Positions 1-8,662 are shown, counted from the first letter of the stretch. The stretch: DNA of 64,000 nucleotides from Candidatus Zixiibacteriota bacterium (GCA_024280835.1 JAJRPJ010000012.1:186001-250000), one strand, 5' to 3'. Notes: generated by a model from the letters alone, not told the origin. A program made the numbers and translations.

Positions 1-1597
1 GAACTTGTGATTCGGAATCACTCCAGGAAATCGTTCCGTTATTGAGGAAATCGTCATTCAACAAATGTAACAATACATCATTAGTGTCTTTGCCGTCGGC
101 CAAAGGCTCAACAACCGCCTCGGCGACTCCCAGCGAGGGGAATTCGAGAGAGGGAGCGCCTATCACATCATGCTTCCTTTCCAGAAAATCCAAATCGGGC
201 AAGACGATGTCCGCTAATTGCGCGCCAGCGTCTGGATACGGAGAAAAACTCACTACAAATGGAATCTGTTGAATGAATTCATCCCAACCCGGCACTGTGG
301 TAGAAAGGAGGCCGCAATTCACTCTGTCAATAAGCAGAACTTGCGGCAACATGGCGTTGTTATGTAGCGCAATTTGGACAACCTCCGCAATCAGACTTTG
401 TTTGTCAGAGTTGCCAGTGATAGTTGATTTTGCTTTGCGTACAGATGTAAGCGGTAGATTCTCTTGCAGAACCATCCCACCGCGCATACCAATGCTTCCT
501 AACATTGCGTTCAAAGCAACGTACGTCATTTGCTCTGCGACACCGGAGTTTTGTGGCCGACGCTCACCTAGAGCTAGCGGGCGCTCACTTGAAGCAATTC
601 TCCGCGCCAGAATGTTGATAGTTTCTATGGGCACACCTGTTTCTGAACTAACGTATTCAGTAGCGTACTTTTCTAGAATCATCTCCCTGAATTCAGAAAA
701 ACCCTCGCAATGCTCTTTGACATAACTATTATTATACAGACCTTCACGCAAAAGCACATGCACAAGCCCTAAGGCAAGCGTTGCTGAGGTGTAAGGCTTC
801 ACCTCGATATATTCATCCGCGACACGTCCTTCTTGACCGCGACGACTTCCAATGAATATCATTGAGCCGCGACGCTCCCGGCCTCGGCGGAAATCGCCAT
901 ACATCTTAGCCAGCGCGGTTGAATTGCCCCACCCGCTAAAAACTGGAGTGTCAAAGACAACAAGCAGATCCGCTCGCTCAATATCATACACGGGCCAATC
1001 TGTATAGCCACACATGCGCTCCAACGCTATGCGGGCTGAATTGTCTCTTTGCGTGTTTATCGGAATTAGACCTTCTAGCGAACCCAGCTTAGAGAGCGTC
1101 CTCGCAAATAGCTCTGTACGCAAGCTTCTCTCATCAGGGCACAAAGCCATTACAGGCATTGTATTTCTCGAAGATGATTTTTGCGCTATTTTGATTTGAG
1201 CGCGCAGTTTTTCCAGCCCAGCGTTCCAAGTTATCGACTTCCAACTCAGTGAATCACCTGAACCGGCGCGCTCGACTGGTCCAGCCAGTCTATCAGGATT
1301 GTAGTGTAGCTCTAATCCCATCTGGCCGCGCGGGCAAAGTCCACCTTCGCCAATTGGACAATCCGGATTCCCTGTGATACGCACCGGAACACCGTCAACC
1401 AGGCGCACCCGAATACCACATCCTGCCGGGCACATTCCGCACACTCCGGTGCGAATGGTTTCTTTTTGCATACGGAAGTTAGCGCCTAGATAGTAATCTT
1501 CGTATGGCAATATCTGACTTTTGAAATACCATCCCCCTAAAGTTCCAACTAGGGTAAAGCCGGTAAAGGCTAGGAAATCTCGGCGTGTAATATTCAT
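1..1597 (-). CDS. Molybdopterin-family oxidoreductase, Tat-exported, 3' end missing
   Basis: The frame is open from ATG at 1597 to the left edge (532 codons), with an in-frame TAA four codons upstream fixing the start. The N-terminus has a twin-arginine signal (TRRDFL, residues 4-9) and a hydrophobic stretch, so the folded enzyme should be exported. Cys53, Cys56, Cys60 and Cys88 form the C-x2-C-x3-C-x27-C motif that holds a 4Fe-4S cluster in complex iron-sulfur molybdoenzymes (CISM); CPRG at 88-91 is typical. The rest reads as the usual MGD-binding fold. Directly upstream on the same strand lie a pentaheme and smaller cytochromes c, so electrons probably pass between it and hemes. Possible relatives are the Psr/Phs group, Qrc-B or Act-B of alternative complex III. 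The substrate cannot be told, and it is not certain that molybdenum is bound. Confidence 0.85.
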   Translation of the reverse strand, partial: MNITRRDFLAFTGFTLVGTLGGWYFKSQILPYEDYYLGANFRMQKETIRTGVCGMCPAGCGIRVRLVDGVPVRITGNPDCPIGEGGLCPRGQMGLELHYNPDRLAGPVERAGSGDSLSWKSITWNAGLEKLRAQIKIAQKSSSRNTMPVMALCPDERSLRTELFARTLSKLGSLEGLIPINTQRDNSARIALERMCGYTDWPVYDIERADLLVVFDTPVFSGWGNSTALAKMYGDFRRGRERRGSMIFIGSRRGQEGRVADEYIEVKPYTSATLALGLVHVLLREGLYNNSYVKEHCEGFSEFREMILEKYATEYVSSETGVPIETINILARRIASSERPLALGERRPQNSGVAEQMTYVALNAMLGSIGMRGGMVLQENLPLTSVRKAKSTITGNSDKQSLIAEVVQIALHNNAMLPQVLLIDRVNCGLLSTTVPGWDEFIQQIPFVVSFSPYPDAGAQLADIVLPDLDFLERKHDVIGAPSLEFPSLGVAEAVVEPLADGKDTNDVLLHLLNDDFLNNGTISWSDSESQV

Positions 1598-1738
1598 GAT
1601 TGCGTATTAGAGGTTATTGGTTCAATCCCAGTAGTTGTCTTATTGACTTGTTGTTTTGTTGTCTGTATTCGAATCGTTAGTGTTACAGTCTTTTTCAGAA
1701 TCGTTTTCAGCATCTTTTTCTTTTGCCGTGGGTTTCAG

Positions 1739-2281
1739 TTATCGGTGGCAACGCGCGCAATCTGTGCTTTGATGTTTCTCACGGTGACAATCACGGCAAG
1801 CCTTCATACTGACGCGCTTCATTGGTAACATAGGAGGTGATTTACGCGTGGCCATATCTCCATGGCAAGTTTGACATTCCAGCTTTGCGAATTTTGTGTG
1901 ACGGAGATGTGAAAAATATACATGGTCTGGAGTCGAAGCTAGCTTGCGCCAACGAAGCTCTCCGGTGGCCGTGGCCTCCTGCCACACTTTCAGCGCCTCT
2001 TTATCCTTCAAAGGTGATGTTGCATGACACTTTTGACAGGTAGAAAAAGGCGGCAACCCGGAGTGAACCTCACTCCGGGCGCCGCTATGACAAATAGCAC
2101 AATCCATAGTGTAATGAGCGGCATGATTGAACTTATAAGGTTGCGTCAACTGCAACGCCTCAACGGCCCGGTATCCCCAAAAACCAACCAGTAACCCAAG
2201 GATGGAGAATAGGATGACTGTCAAGCTTTTGCGTCTTGCCGGACGCTCTTGCGCATTATCTGTTGTTTCAACCGTATTCAT
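1739..2281 (-). CDS. Membrane-anchored pentaheme cytochrome c
   Basis: This 180-residue protein has one N-terminal transmembrane helix (about residues 19-37) that is not followed by a clear cleavage site, so it is probably anchored with its hemes in the periplasm. Five CxxCH motifs start at residues 61, 82, 136, 162 and 175, with extra histidines (residues 53, 56, 125, 127) that could be distal ligands. The size, anchor and heme count resemble the ActA/QrcA-type cytochromes that sit with CISM proteins in quinone-linked complexes. It lies between the small cytochrome genes and the molybdopterin oxidoreductase. After the TAA at 1739-1741 the same frame stays open for 32 hydrophilic codons, to a second TAA at 1640-1642. 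The family assignment is by heme pattern, not alignment. Confidence 0.85.
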   Translation of the reverse strand: MNTVETTDNAQERPARRKSLTVILFSILGLLVGFWGYRAVEALQLTQPYKFNHAAHYTMDCAICHSGARSEVHSGLPPFSTCQKCHATSPLKDKEALKVWQEATATGELRWRKLASTPDHVYFSHLRHTKFAKLECQTCHGDMATRKSPPMLPMKRVSMKACRDCHREKHQSTDCARCHR

Positions 2282-2293
2282 ACGTTCAACTCA

Positions 2294-2728
2294 TTACTTT
2301 TTCTGTTTTGCATCTTTGCCCGCCGCGGCTGTCTTGATTTTAATCAAATCGGCCTTGCGTTGTTCAGAATCATAAACTAGAAACTTATAGATCTTCTTGG
2401 CGTGCTTTTTCTTGATTTTAGAACCCGGTTTACGGCGCATACGTTTGACGTACCTCTTCCATTCACCCGGAAGCGCAAATTCTGAATTGATAATCCGAGA
2501 AAGCTTATGACATTGGGTGCATTTCTCTTTGACCACTTCGTAATATTGTTGCATTTCTTCAGGGTAGTTTGAAACGTCAATAGAATCGATACCGTTGTCC
2601 AGCGCTGCGAGACGCAGTGAATCTTGAAGGGCCTCATCGGTGGCAGAGTCTTCTTCGCTATCAGCGAATAGATTTGCGCCAAGCGCAGAGATGAGCAAAA
2701 CGAGCGTGATACGGTATAGTAGACGCAT
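2294..2728 (-). CDS. Small monoheme cytochrome c
   Basis: A single heme site (CTQCH) lies in a short secreted protein. ATG at 2728 is chosen because a good Shine-Dalgarno (AAAGGAAC) precedes it and a signal peptide (MRLLYRITLVLLISALG...) follows at once; a longer reading from 2761 would overlap the upstream gene. After the heme come an L-P-G-E-W segment and methionines that could supply the second axial ligand. The last 40 residues are very lysine-rich, which suggests docking to an acidic partner or surface. It sits 12 bp upstream of the pentaheme gene. It is probably a periplasmic electron shuttle of the same respiratory chain. No named family is recognised. Confidence 0.8.
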   Translation of the reverse strand: MRLLYRITLVLLISALGANLFADSEEDSATDEALQDSLRLAALDNGIDSIDVSNYPEEMQQYYEVVKEKCTQCHKLSRIINSEFALPGEWKRYVKRMRRKPGSKIKKKHAKKIYKFLVYDSEQRKADLIKIKTAAAGKDAKQKK

Positions 2729-2753
2729 TGGAGTTCCTTTCTTCATTCTTAAA

Positions 2754-3026
2754 TCAGTCACGATTGTTAGCTTGCAGATATTTCAACACTGCGCGTGACT
2801 CTTTAGCTGTCAATAGAGCTATAGTGCGCATGTGAGTTACTACTACACGCCATTCTTTATCGGTTTTTTCCATCGGACTGCGTTCATTGTGACACTTGGT
2901 GCAATTGTTTCTAAAAACTCTGGCTCCATCCATTTCACCAGAGAACGCAGCTGTCACTCCAAAAAGTGAAACGACAACTATGGCTCCAATGATAGCCCTG
3001 CCTAGTGATGTCTTTGCTAATCTCAT
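2754..3026 (-). CDS. Small monoheme cytochrome c
   Basis: This 90-residue protein has an N-terminal signal peptide (hydrophobic residues about 11-28, cleavage near AAFSG) and one CTKCH heme motif at about residue 42. The following H-M-R offers a candidate methionine ligand. The compact 55-60-residue mature domain is among the smallest c-type cytochrome folds. The gene ends 25 bp before the next cytochrome's likely start, on the same strand, and follows the porin gene, so all are probably co-transcribed. It presumably carries electrons in the periplasm; the partner is not known from sequence. Confidence 0.8.
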   Translation of the reverse strand: MRLAKTSLGRAIIGAIVVVSLFGVTAAFSGEMDGARVFRNNCTKCHNERSPMEKTDKEWRVVVTHMRTIALLTAKESRAVLKYLQANNRD

Positions 3027-3097
3027 ATATGCTATATCCTTCCTTTACGTATTGTCTCGCTCAATTTCCACTATTTAGTTAGTCTTGACGCAAGCCG

Positions 3098-4171
3098 CTA
3101 GAGCCCTTTGGCAAACATTGCTACAAACTGGTTGTCAACTTTCTTATAGGCGGTAGCGCCTTGGGATGCGCCATTGAAAGAATATCCCAGACGTAACACG
3201 GTTGTACTTCCAAAATAGTAGTTAATTGTCGGAGTCACTTCGTGAATGTCATCAGCTACGCCAGTGAAGTTCTGCCCGGAAACCCGCACTGCGAGTTCAA
3301 AAGGCATCAGCAGATCATTATCTGTGATACTCAGTTTCAAAGCCGCTTGGGCATAGTAGCCACGCTTGATAACGTATTGCCCAGGAGTTATTTCCTGGTC
3401 AGCTTGATTTAATTCGCCGCGCAATTCAAACAAGTCCTGATAGTGATATTCGCCATCCACTCCGACCATGTTCAAATTCAAAACAGGAGTGGCCACCGCA
3501 TCATACTTGCCAGTATATCCCGAAACACCAAATTCAACACCCGCGGTCGGAACAATACCAAGTCGACCACCAACCGCTTTGCTACTGTTATTCATTTCGC
3601 GCGGATCGCCTTCTTTGCGAAGCTCACGAATGCCATCGCCTGCGGCTCCTTCTAAGCCATTACTAACATAGAAAGAGTAGTTCACCCGGGCTCCGTTTTC
3701 GCCTAGTCCAACAGCTCCAGAAGCCATAAGGCCTACTTCCGCCCAGCCGGTTGGAACCACATCAATGTTTGAAAGCGGTTTCCCTGGAACTCGCGCAATC
3801 CAAGTTGGATGTAAACGTCTGTTATATGCGCCAAACGGCACTAGAAACTTACCTAAAGTGAATGTTACATAATCGTTCCAAATATAATCAAGTTGCATAT
3901 ATTCGACCACGATTTCATCACCGCCGTTTTCAAACTCAAGCTCTGCCGACGCTAATATGTTGTCTTCGACTTGATAGAGAAAAATCGGATTGTAGTGAAA
4001 CGCATTGAAACTCGACGGCTTAACCCCGGCCTCATAGGCGGTGAAAGTCCAATCCAAATACCCCCCGAGAGCAAACTTGCCTTCTTGGGCGTTTGCAGTT
4101 GAGTTCCCCAGTCCCGTGAAAACGCAACCGAGGATTAGCGCTGTTAACAGTTTTGACTTCATACTAGCCAC
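3098..4171 (-). CDS. Outer-membrane beta-barrel protein (porin-like)
   Basis: A 357-residue protein with a signal peptide ending near ANAQ (about residue 28), then alternating amphipathic strands rich in Tyr, Phe and Gly. Segments such as FTLGKFLVPFGAYNRR and the C-terminal QFVAMFAKGL, with aromatic residues near the end, are typical of OprO/OprP-like or related porins. It sits inside a run of cytochrome genes. It may admit the respiratory substrate, or could form an outer-membrane sheath for electron transfer, but it has no heme motif and does not look like MtrB. The substrate is unknown. Confidence 0.75.
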   Translation of the reverse strand: MASMKSKLLTALILGCVFTGLGNSTANAQEGKFALGGYLDWTFTAYEAGVKPSSFNAFHYNPIFLYQVEDNILASAELEFENGGDEIVVEYMQLDYIWNDYVTFTLGKFLVPFGAYNRRLHPTWIARVPGKPLSNIDVVPTGWAEVGLMASGAVGLGENGARVNYSFYVSNGLEGAAGDGIRELRKEGDPREMNNSSKAVGGRLGIVPTAGVEFGVSGYTGKYDAVATPVLNLNMVGVDGEYHYQDLFELRGELNQADQEITPGQYVIKRGYYAQAALKLSITDNDLLMPFELAVRVSGQNFTGVADDIHEVTPTINYYFGSTTVLRLGYSFNGASQGATAYKKVDNQFVAMFAKGL

Positions 4172-4291
4172 CCTCCATTTTTGTTGTAACCTGCTCTAGG
4201 CGCCAGCAAATGCTGACTTCCTCTTCTACCTGTTCTTACCTGAAACCGTCTCGCTCATGCGCTTATCTCAATACTGCGCACATCACAAATT

Positions 4292-4833
4292 CTACCAATC
4301 GTCATCGTCACTAGTGTCTTGCGGTAGGAGTTGCCATACGTAAGCGGTCAAATCTTTCAATTCCGATTTACTAATCGTTCCTCGCCAACCGGGCATACGC
4401 CAAGGAGGAACTAAACCTTTTGCATCCTTCGTTGAATTGTTTTGACACCTGTGAGTGTTCTTTTCTGAAATTCCTTTTTCGTGTAACCTTCGGCGATGTA
4501 GGTCAAGCTCGGGATTTCTTCGCCAGTTTTTGCATTTGGGTTACTGCGACCTTTTTCGCCGTTGAGACCATGACAGAGAATGCAACCATGCGCGCGATAC
4601 ACCGCATAGCCGCGTTGCGCGGCGGGATTCTGTGATAGTGTAGCCAATACAGAGTCTGCGCGAGGCTTCAAATCAACATTTGACGCTGACTGGGTTGAAT
4701 TGCAGGCGCTCCCAATTAGAATAAGAGAGAGTGAGCAAAAAGCCATTAAATACATGTGATGATACCACTGATTCCGTTTGGGCTTTCCAAGTCCATTCAT
4801 TAGATAAGCTCCATAGCTTGTCACTTTCGACAC
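4292..4833 (-). pseudogene. Lipoprotein monoheme cytochrome c with a one-base frameshift
   Basis: The first frame gives a lipoprotein signal (hydrophobic run ending IGSAC, a lipobox) and a CILCH heme site, but stops at 4411 after an implausible tail. In the -1 frame the missing C-terminus is clear: K-D-A-K-G-L-V-P-P-W-R-M-P-G-W-R-G followed by SELKDLTAYVWQLLP and a stop at 4292. This contains the expected methionine ligand and last helix of a class I cytochrome c. Adding one base to the T4 run at 4440-4443 would join the two parts smoothly. It may be a true mutation, a sequencing or assembly error, or programmed slippage; error or mutation is more likely. The start could be any of ATG 4833, 4800 or 4755. 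It would be the outer- or inner-membrane anchored carrier of the cluster. Confidence 0.75.
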
Positions 4834-5489
4834 ATATTCTCTATCTCAAAACCCACTAATTCAAGTATGAGTAGTAACTTGATTGTGGATGCCTACTGCC
4901 CCCCTGTTTTCCATTATCGACAACACGGTCGGAAATGTCAAGGTTTAATAGGCAATAAACCCAAATAATTGTCTTTCCACTCCACTATTACTCCCAGTCA
5001 GATCCGGCTATAAGATGCCGCACGTAAGTCAAGACATAGCTAGCAGTTAACTGCAGGCGAAGGATGAGGGCCATGTTCATAGACGACATCAAATCTTGAA
5101 TTGATTGTGATTAACGGTGAAATCGCAGGGAACTACTAGTTGTATTCGTCCCATTCACGACTATGAGGTCTGATATTCAGCTAATGCTTGAGCACGTTGA
5201 AACAATCAATGAAACGCAAAACAATTATGTGACTGATAGTTAACGAGTTGCAGTGCACTTACCTTCCTTTCGTGCGTCATAATCCTAGGTTGCGGAATAT
5301 CCTCGTTTCTCGGCCAGTGATATTGTCAGTCTTTTTTTAGCAATGGGCTTTGTGGTTCGACAAACATATGATTCGAGAGAATAGCAGTTCTATATGTGTC
5401 CCAGTTCCCCCGCCATTATTTTCTTCACTCATTTAACTTATGCCGATAATTCGAGTGTAATTGGCAGAAGCCAATCGGGTGGGAGTTTT
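4834..5489. other. Intergenic stretch, no intact gene seen
   Basis: About 650 bases lie between the cytochrome cluster and the integrase remnant. All frames are broken. The longest readable piece is a 26-codon open frame starting near 5161 (MRSDIQLMLEHVETINE...), which matches no family I know. The stretch may contain decayed mobile DNA and the promoter of the cytochrome cluster near 4840, but no confident site was found. Confidence 0.4.
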
Positions 5490-5780
5490 ATGGCCAGCGT
5501 TTATCCAAAGAAGACAACTAACAACTCCAGCGGATCTACCAAGACAATGTGGTATGTCGGTTGGTATCAAGAGGGCAAGCATCGTAGCAAATCTGTGGGT
5601 TCTTCCAAGGCTGTCACCAACAAACTCAAGAGGCGAATTGAGGCTGAGCTTGAGACTGGCAAGTATGAATTCTTAATTCAGCTTGATACTGTTTCGATTG
5701 ATACATCTATCAAAGACTTCCTCAGCCACACTGAGCAACTTAGAAAGCCAAAGACACATCATGATCTTCCCCCGATTTAG
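5490..5780 (+). pseudogene. N-terminal fragment of a tyrosine recombinase (integrase)
   Basis: ATG 5490 follows a Shine-Dalgarno-like GGGTGGGAG. The 96 codons read like the arm-type DNA-binding domain of phage or island integrases (MWYVGWYQEGKHRSKSVGSS, then K-x-L-K-R-R-I-E-A-E-L-E-T-G-K-Y). They continue into the first helix of the core-binding domain (SIKDFLSHTEQLRKPKT). The frame stops at TAG 5778-5780; after it the same frame continues for 26 further codons to a second stop, but no catalytic domain with R-H-R-Y residues is found downstream. It is therefore a remnant of a site-specific integrase and cannot act alone. It lies about 400 bases left of a tRNA-Ser 3'-end match. Confidence 0.65.
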
Positions 5781-6179
5781 TGGATACATCTAGAAGAGAT
5801 TGTTTCAAAGATTGAATCTATTCCGGAATCTCCGACGAGTCATGAAAATCCGTTCATGTGAACGTACTCTTGAAGTGCTCTCAGTATCTTACCAGCCCTA
5901 GAGTGTCAAGCTTGTGCATGTCGTCAAACGAAGTGGACATTCTGTTGCTAGAAGTCAATTCACGAATTCTTGCTTTGTGGCTGTTATTCTGTACGTTCTC
6001 TAATAAAACCTGAAAGCCGAGACCATCAATTGGAAGCTAAACTGAAGCTAACAACCCACCAACCATCAATAATCCCAACAAACCAATACAAACCCACACA
6101 AACATTCTAATCAACTACTACAACTATTCTTATGGCCTAAGTGGCTATGTGTTAGTACGTTACGTCCTTATATGATAGA
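5781..6179. other. Degenerate stretch between integrase remnant and tRNA-like site
   Basis: About 400 bases with no intact gene. Short pieces (for example VVKRSGHSVARSQF near 5929) might be decayed recombinase or phage sequence, but none can be assigned. Positions 6040-6115 are nearly free of G on the plus strand. Confidence 0.35.
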
Positions 6180-6196
6180 GAATCCCTGTCTCTCCG
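6180..6196 (+). other. Possible attR: 3' end of a tRNA-Ser gene
   Basis: The 17 bases GAATCCCTGTCTCTCCG match, from memory, the T-arm to acceptor end of many tRNA-Ser genes. No 5' half of a tRNA precedes it. An integrase remnant lies to the left and a rho-independent terminator 17 bases to the right. This is what remains at the distal end after an element integrates into a tRNA 3' end. The intact tRNA would then lie left of the window. This is an inference from a short match. Confidence 0.4.
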
Positions 6197-6213
6197 GATT
6201 TGTTACATTCATG

Positions 6214-6242
6214 ACTTTGGCCAAGTAAGCCAAAGTTTTTTT
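6214..6242 (+). terminator. Rho-independent terminator
   Basis: An 8-bp perfect stem (ACTTTGGC / GCCAAAGT) with a 7-base loop is followed by a run of six T on the plus strand. No intact plus-strand gene precedes it, which fits the native terminator of an interrupted tRNA gene. It does not serve the minus-strand mtnN, which ends to its right. Confidence 0.7.
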
Positions 6243-6256
6243 GTTTGTAGTATGTT

Positions 6257-7012
6257 CTAACTAGTCGACTGCTGATGAACACCAAGCGCCTTCGCGCCAT
6301 CGTTTCTGTATGAGATTATTTCCAACATTGTCTTTACGACTTGGAAAGAATTATTACAAGCAACTTTGAGATAGTCCTTGAAATCCCCAGCAGCTTGATC
6401 ACCACCTGTATCGGAAATCGTGCGCATCAACACAAGCCTAACTCCGTTGAGATAACACGTATAACCAAAGGCCGCGCCTTCCATTTCAGTTGCCACTGCG
6501 CCAAACTCACGCTGGAGCCAACTTATTTTGCGAGTGTCAGTCACAAACTTATCACCCGAACAAACAGCGCCCACAAAGAGATTTGGGCCATCACCGCTTG
6601 AACCAAAAACATCCTCGAATGCATAACAGGCGAACTTCACCAAATCACCGTCCACCTCAATCATCCGACCCACATCTGGCAATTCACCATGACGGCGCCC
6701 AAAAGCCGTCAGATCAAAATCATATTGCACAACATTATTGGAAACAACAAAATCACCTTGAGACATATTCGGCATGAGAGCGCCAGCGAGACCCGTAAAA
6801 ATTATCAAATCAACATCAAACCTATCGATCATTATCTGGGTTCCCATCGTGGCTTTCACTTTGCCGATACCCGATTGCAACAACACTATTTGCTCATTAC
6901 AGAGTTCCCCAACAATATAATCCATCCCTGCAAATTGATGTTCACTAGTGACTTTCATCTCCTGTCGAAACAGAGCCACTTCCTCAGCCATGGCGCCCAT
7001 AATTCCAATCAT
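6257..7012 (-). CDS. mtnN: 5'-methylthioadenosine/S-adenosylhomocysteine nucleosidase
   Basis: This cytoplasmic enzyme cleaves adenine from methylthioadenosine, S-adenosylhomocysteine and 5'-deoxyadenosine, feeding methionine salvage and removing inhibitors of SAM-dependent enzymes. The start MIGIMGAMAEEV carries the conserved early glutamate. ATEMEGAA (about residue 172) has the glutamates that bind the ribose, and RTISDTGG (about 197) has the catalytic aspartate. The 251-residue length is slightly above the usual 230 because of a short polar C-terminal tail. The gene stands alone on the minus strand, divergent from thrC; the 320-bp gap between them must hold both promoters. Confidence 0.93.
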   Translation of the reverse strand: MIGIMGAMAEEVALFRQEMKVTSEHQFAGMDYIVGELCNEQIVLLQSGIGKVKATMGTQIMIDRFDVDLIIFTGLAGALMPNMSQGDFVVSNNVVQYDFDLTAFGRRHGELPDVGRMIEVDGDLVKFACYAFEDVFGSSGDGPNLFVGAVCSGDKFVTDTRKISWLQREFGAVATEMEGAAFGYTCYLNGVRLVLMRTISDTGGDQAAGDFKDYLKVACNNSFQVVKTMLEIISYRNDGAKALGVHQQSTS

Positions 7013-7334
7013 GTTCTATCCATTCTAGTAATACAGATTCATTCAAAGTAAATGCAGAATATAGCTACATTATCGACCGCTCCAGAACCATTCGTAACCG
7101 TAATGCCCCACGTATTGCGAAACGCTTCGGCGTGGCGTTCCTTTATGAAATAAGAAGTTTCGACTTGAACGGCCTCAATAGGCTTAGAATGCATCATGAA
7201 GATGCGTTGCCGCAACACGATTCGAAGATAATCAAATCAGGACTATATTTCGGTTCAAACTCATCAGGTATCAACAAGCTCTCAATCTGCCATGCCGCTA
7301 GCATTTGTCGTAAGTCATACCTATATTCTTCTCC
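7013..7334. other. Divergent intergenic region mtnN/thrC with imperfect hairpin
   Basis: No convincing gene lies here; a 68-codon frame at 7132-7338 runs into thrC and resembles nothing. An imperfect inverted repeat pairs AATGCCCCACG (7102-7112) with CGTGGCGTT (7131-7139) around GC-rich sequence that itself contains CGAAACGCTTCG. It could be a regulatory structure or a relic of a palindromic repeat. No clear promoter boxes were identified. Confidence 0.35.
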
Positions 7335-8609
7335 ATGACACAAAACATAAATCCAACCCCAGCTAAATTAGAGTCAACCAATCCGTCCAAATCATTTGTC
7401 AGCCATCTTGAAGGCGCAATCGACGGCGAACACCTGCCCTCCAACCAAATTCAAACCTTGCATAACGACCGCCCAATTTGGGTTCGCTATGACTTGGAGG
7501 CGATCAAAGCCTCTTGTTCACCAAAAACATTCGTCAACCGTGAATCAAGCATGTGGCGCTATCGTGAATTACTCCCCCCAGCCCCAGATGACACATTGAT
7601 TTCTTTGGGCGAAGGAATGTCACCACTGTTACCCTGTCTGAAACTGGCAGAGACATTTGGCCTCTCTGATCTCTGGATAAAAGATGAGTCACAATTACCA
7701 ACAGGAAGTTTCAAATCCCGCGGTTTAGCAATGGCGGTCACAATGGCGCACAAGTTTGACATCACACAAATGGCAATTCCAACCGCCGGAAACGCAGGCG
7801 GAGCCCTCGCAGCCTATGCCGCGCGCGCAGGCATGGAAGCGTTCGTCTTCATGCCCGCCGACACATCGATTATCAACCAAGAAGAATGTCAACTCTATGG
7901 CGCCAAACTATACTTAGTCGAAGGACTCATCAATGTCTGCGGCGCCATAGTCAAAGCTGGCAAAGAAAAAGTTGGTTGGTTCGACATGTCCACTCTCAAA
8001 GAGCCCTACAGGATAGAGGGCAAAAAAACCATGGGGCTCGAACTTGCCGAACAATTCAACTGGAGCCTACCTGATGTCATCCTCTATCCCACTGGCGGCG
8101 GCACAGGCTTAATCGGCATATGGAAAGCCTTCAATGAACTTCGCGAACTTGGTTGGCTGACAGATTCAAAAATGCCGCGCATGGTCTCAGTCCAATCTGA
8201 TGGCTGTTGCCCAATAGTTAGGGCTTTCGAAAAAGGTGAACGCCATGCAGAGCCATTTCCAAATGCCAAAACTATCGCCAGCGGAATTCGCGTTCCAGCG
8301 GCAGTCGGCGATTTCATGATTCTTGATGCAATCATGGAAAGCAATGGCACGGCGCTAGCTGTTGATGAAAATGAAATCCGAAACTGGCAGGAACTTGGAG
8401 CGCGCGCAAGCGGCATCGCCCTCTGCCCAGAAACGGCCGCCTGCGTTGGCGCTCTTGAAAGCCTTTCCACTTCAGGATGGATAAAGAAGAATGAGCGCGT
8501 CGTTATTTTCAATACAGGCGCCTCGCAAAAGTACCCAACAGTAAATGCCAAAACACCACCTACAATCAAATCAGCGGATGAAATTGACTGGAGTCAATTC
8601 ACAAAATAA
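7335..8609 (+). CDS. thrC: Threonine synthase
   Basis: A PLP enzyme converting O-phosphohomoserine to threonine, the last step of the pathway. The 424-residue sequence has the PLP lysine in LPTGSFKSRG (about residue 128), preceded by the WIKDES motif, a substrate-binding loop PTAGNAGGALAAYAAR, and a glycine-rich phosphate-binding loop PTGGGTGLIG. About 60 N-terminal residues precede a segment like the threonine synthase entry (GEGMSPLLPCLKLAE). It is followed after a short gap by an MFS transporter gene on the same strand. The long type with this N-terminus fits the bacterial/archaeal class rather than E. coli ThrC. Related fold-type II enzymes such as cysteate synthase cannot be excluded by motif alone. 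Confidence 0.88.
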   Translation: MTQNINPTPAKLESTNPSKSFVSHLEGAIDGEHLPSNQIQTLHNDRPIWVRYDLEAIKASCSPKTFVNRESSMWRYRELLPPAPDDTLISLGEGMSPLLPCLKLAETFGLSDLWIKDESQLPTGSFKSRGLAMAVTMAHKFDITQMAIPTAGNAGGALAAYAARAGMEAFVFMPADTSIINQEECQLYGAKLYLVEGLINVCGAIVKAGKEKVGWFDMSTLKEPYRIEGKKTMGLELAEQFNWSLPDVILYPTGGGTGLIGIWKAFNELRELGWLTDSKMPRMVSVQSDGCCPIVRAFEKGERHAEPFPNAKTIASGIRVPAAVGDFMILDAIMESNGTALAVDENEIRNWQELGARASGIALCPETAACVGALESLSTSGWIKKNERVVIFNTGASQKYPTVNAKTPPTIKSADEIDWSQFTK

Positions 8610-8662
8610 ACTCAACCTTGAATTTGCCAGAGCGACAAGAACCACTGCAGACATCTGAAAAA

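Noticed and set aside
273-725. 150-codon open frame on the plus strand
   Set aside because: It is antisense to the molybdopterin oxidoreductase, which has clear motifs and a Tat signal; the translation resembles nothing.
7132-7338. 68-codon open frame before thrC
   Set aside because: It overlaps the thrC start, has no ribosome site and no recognisable sequence.
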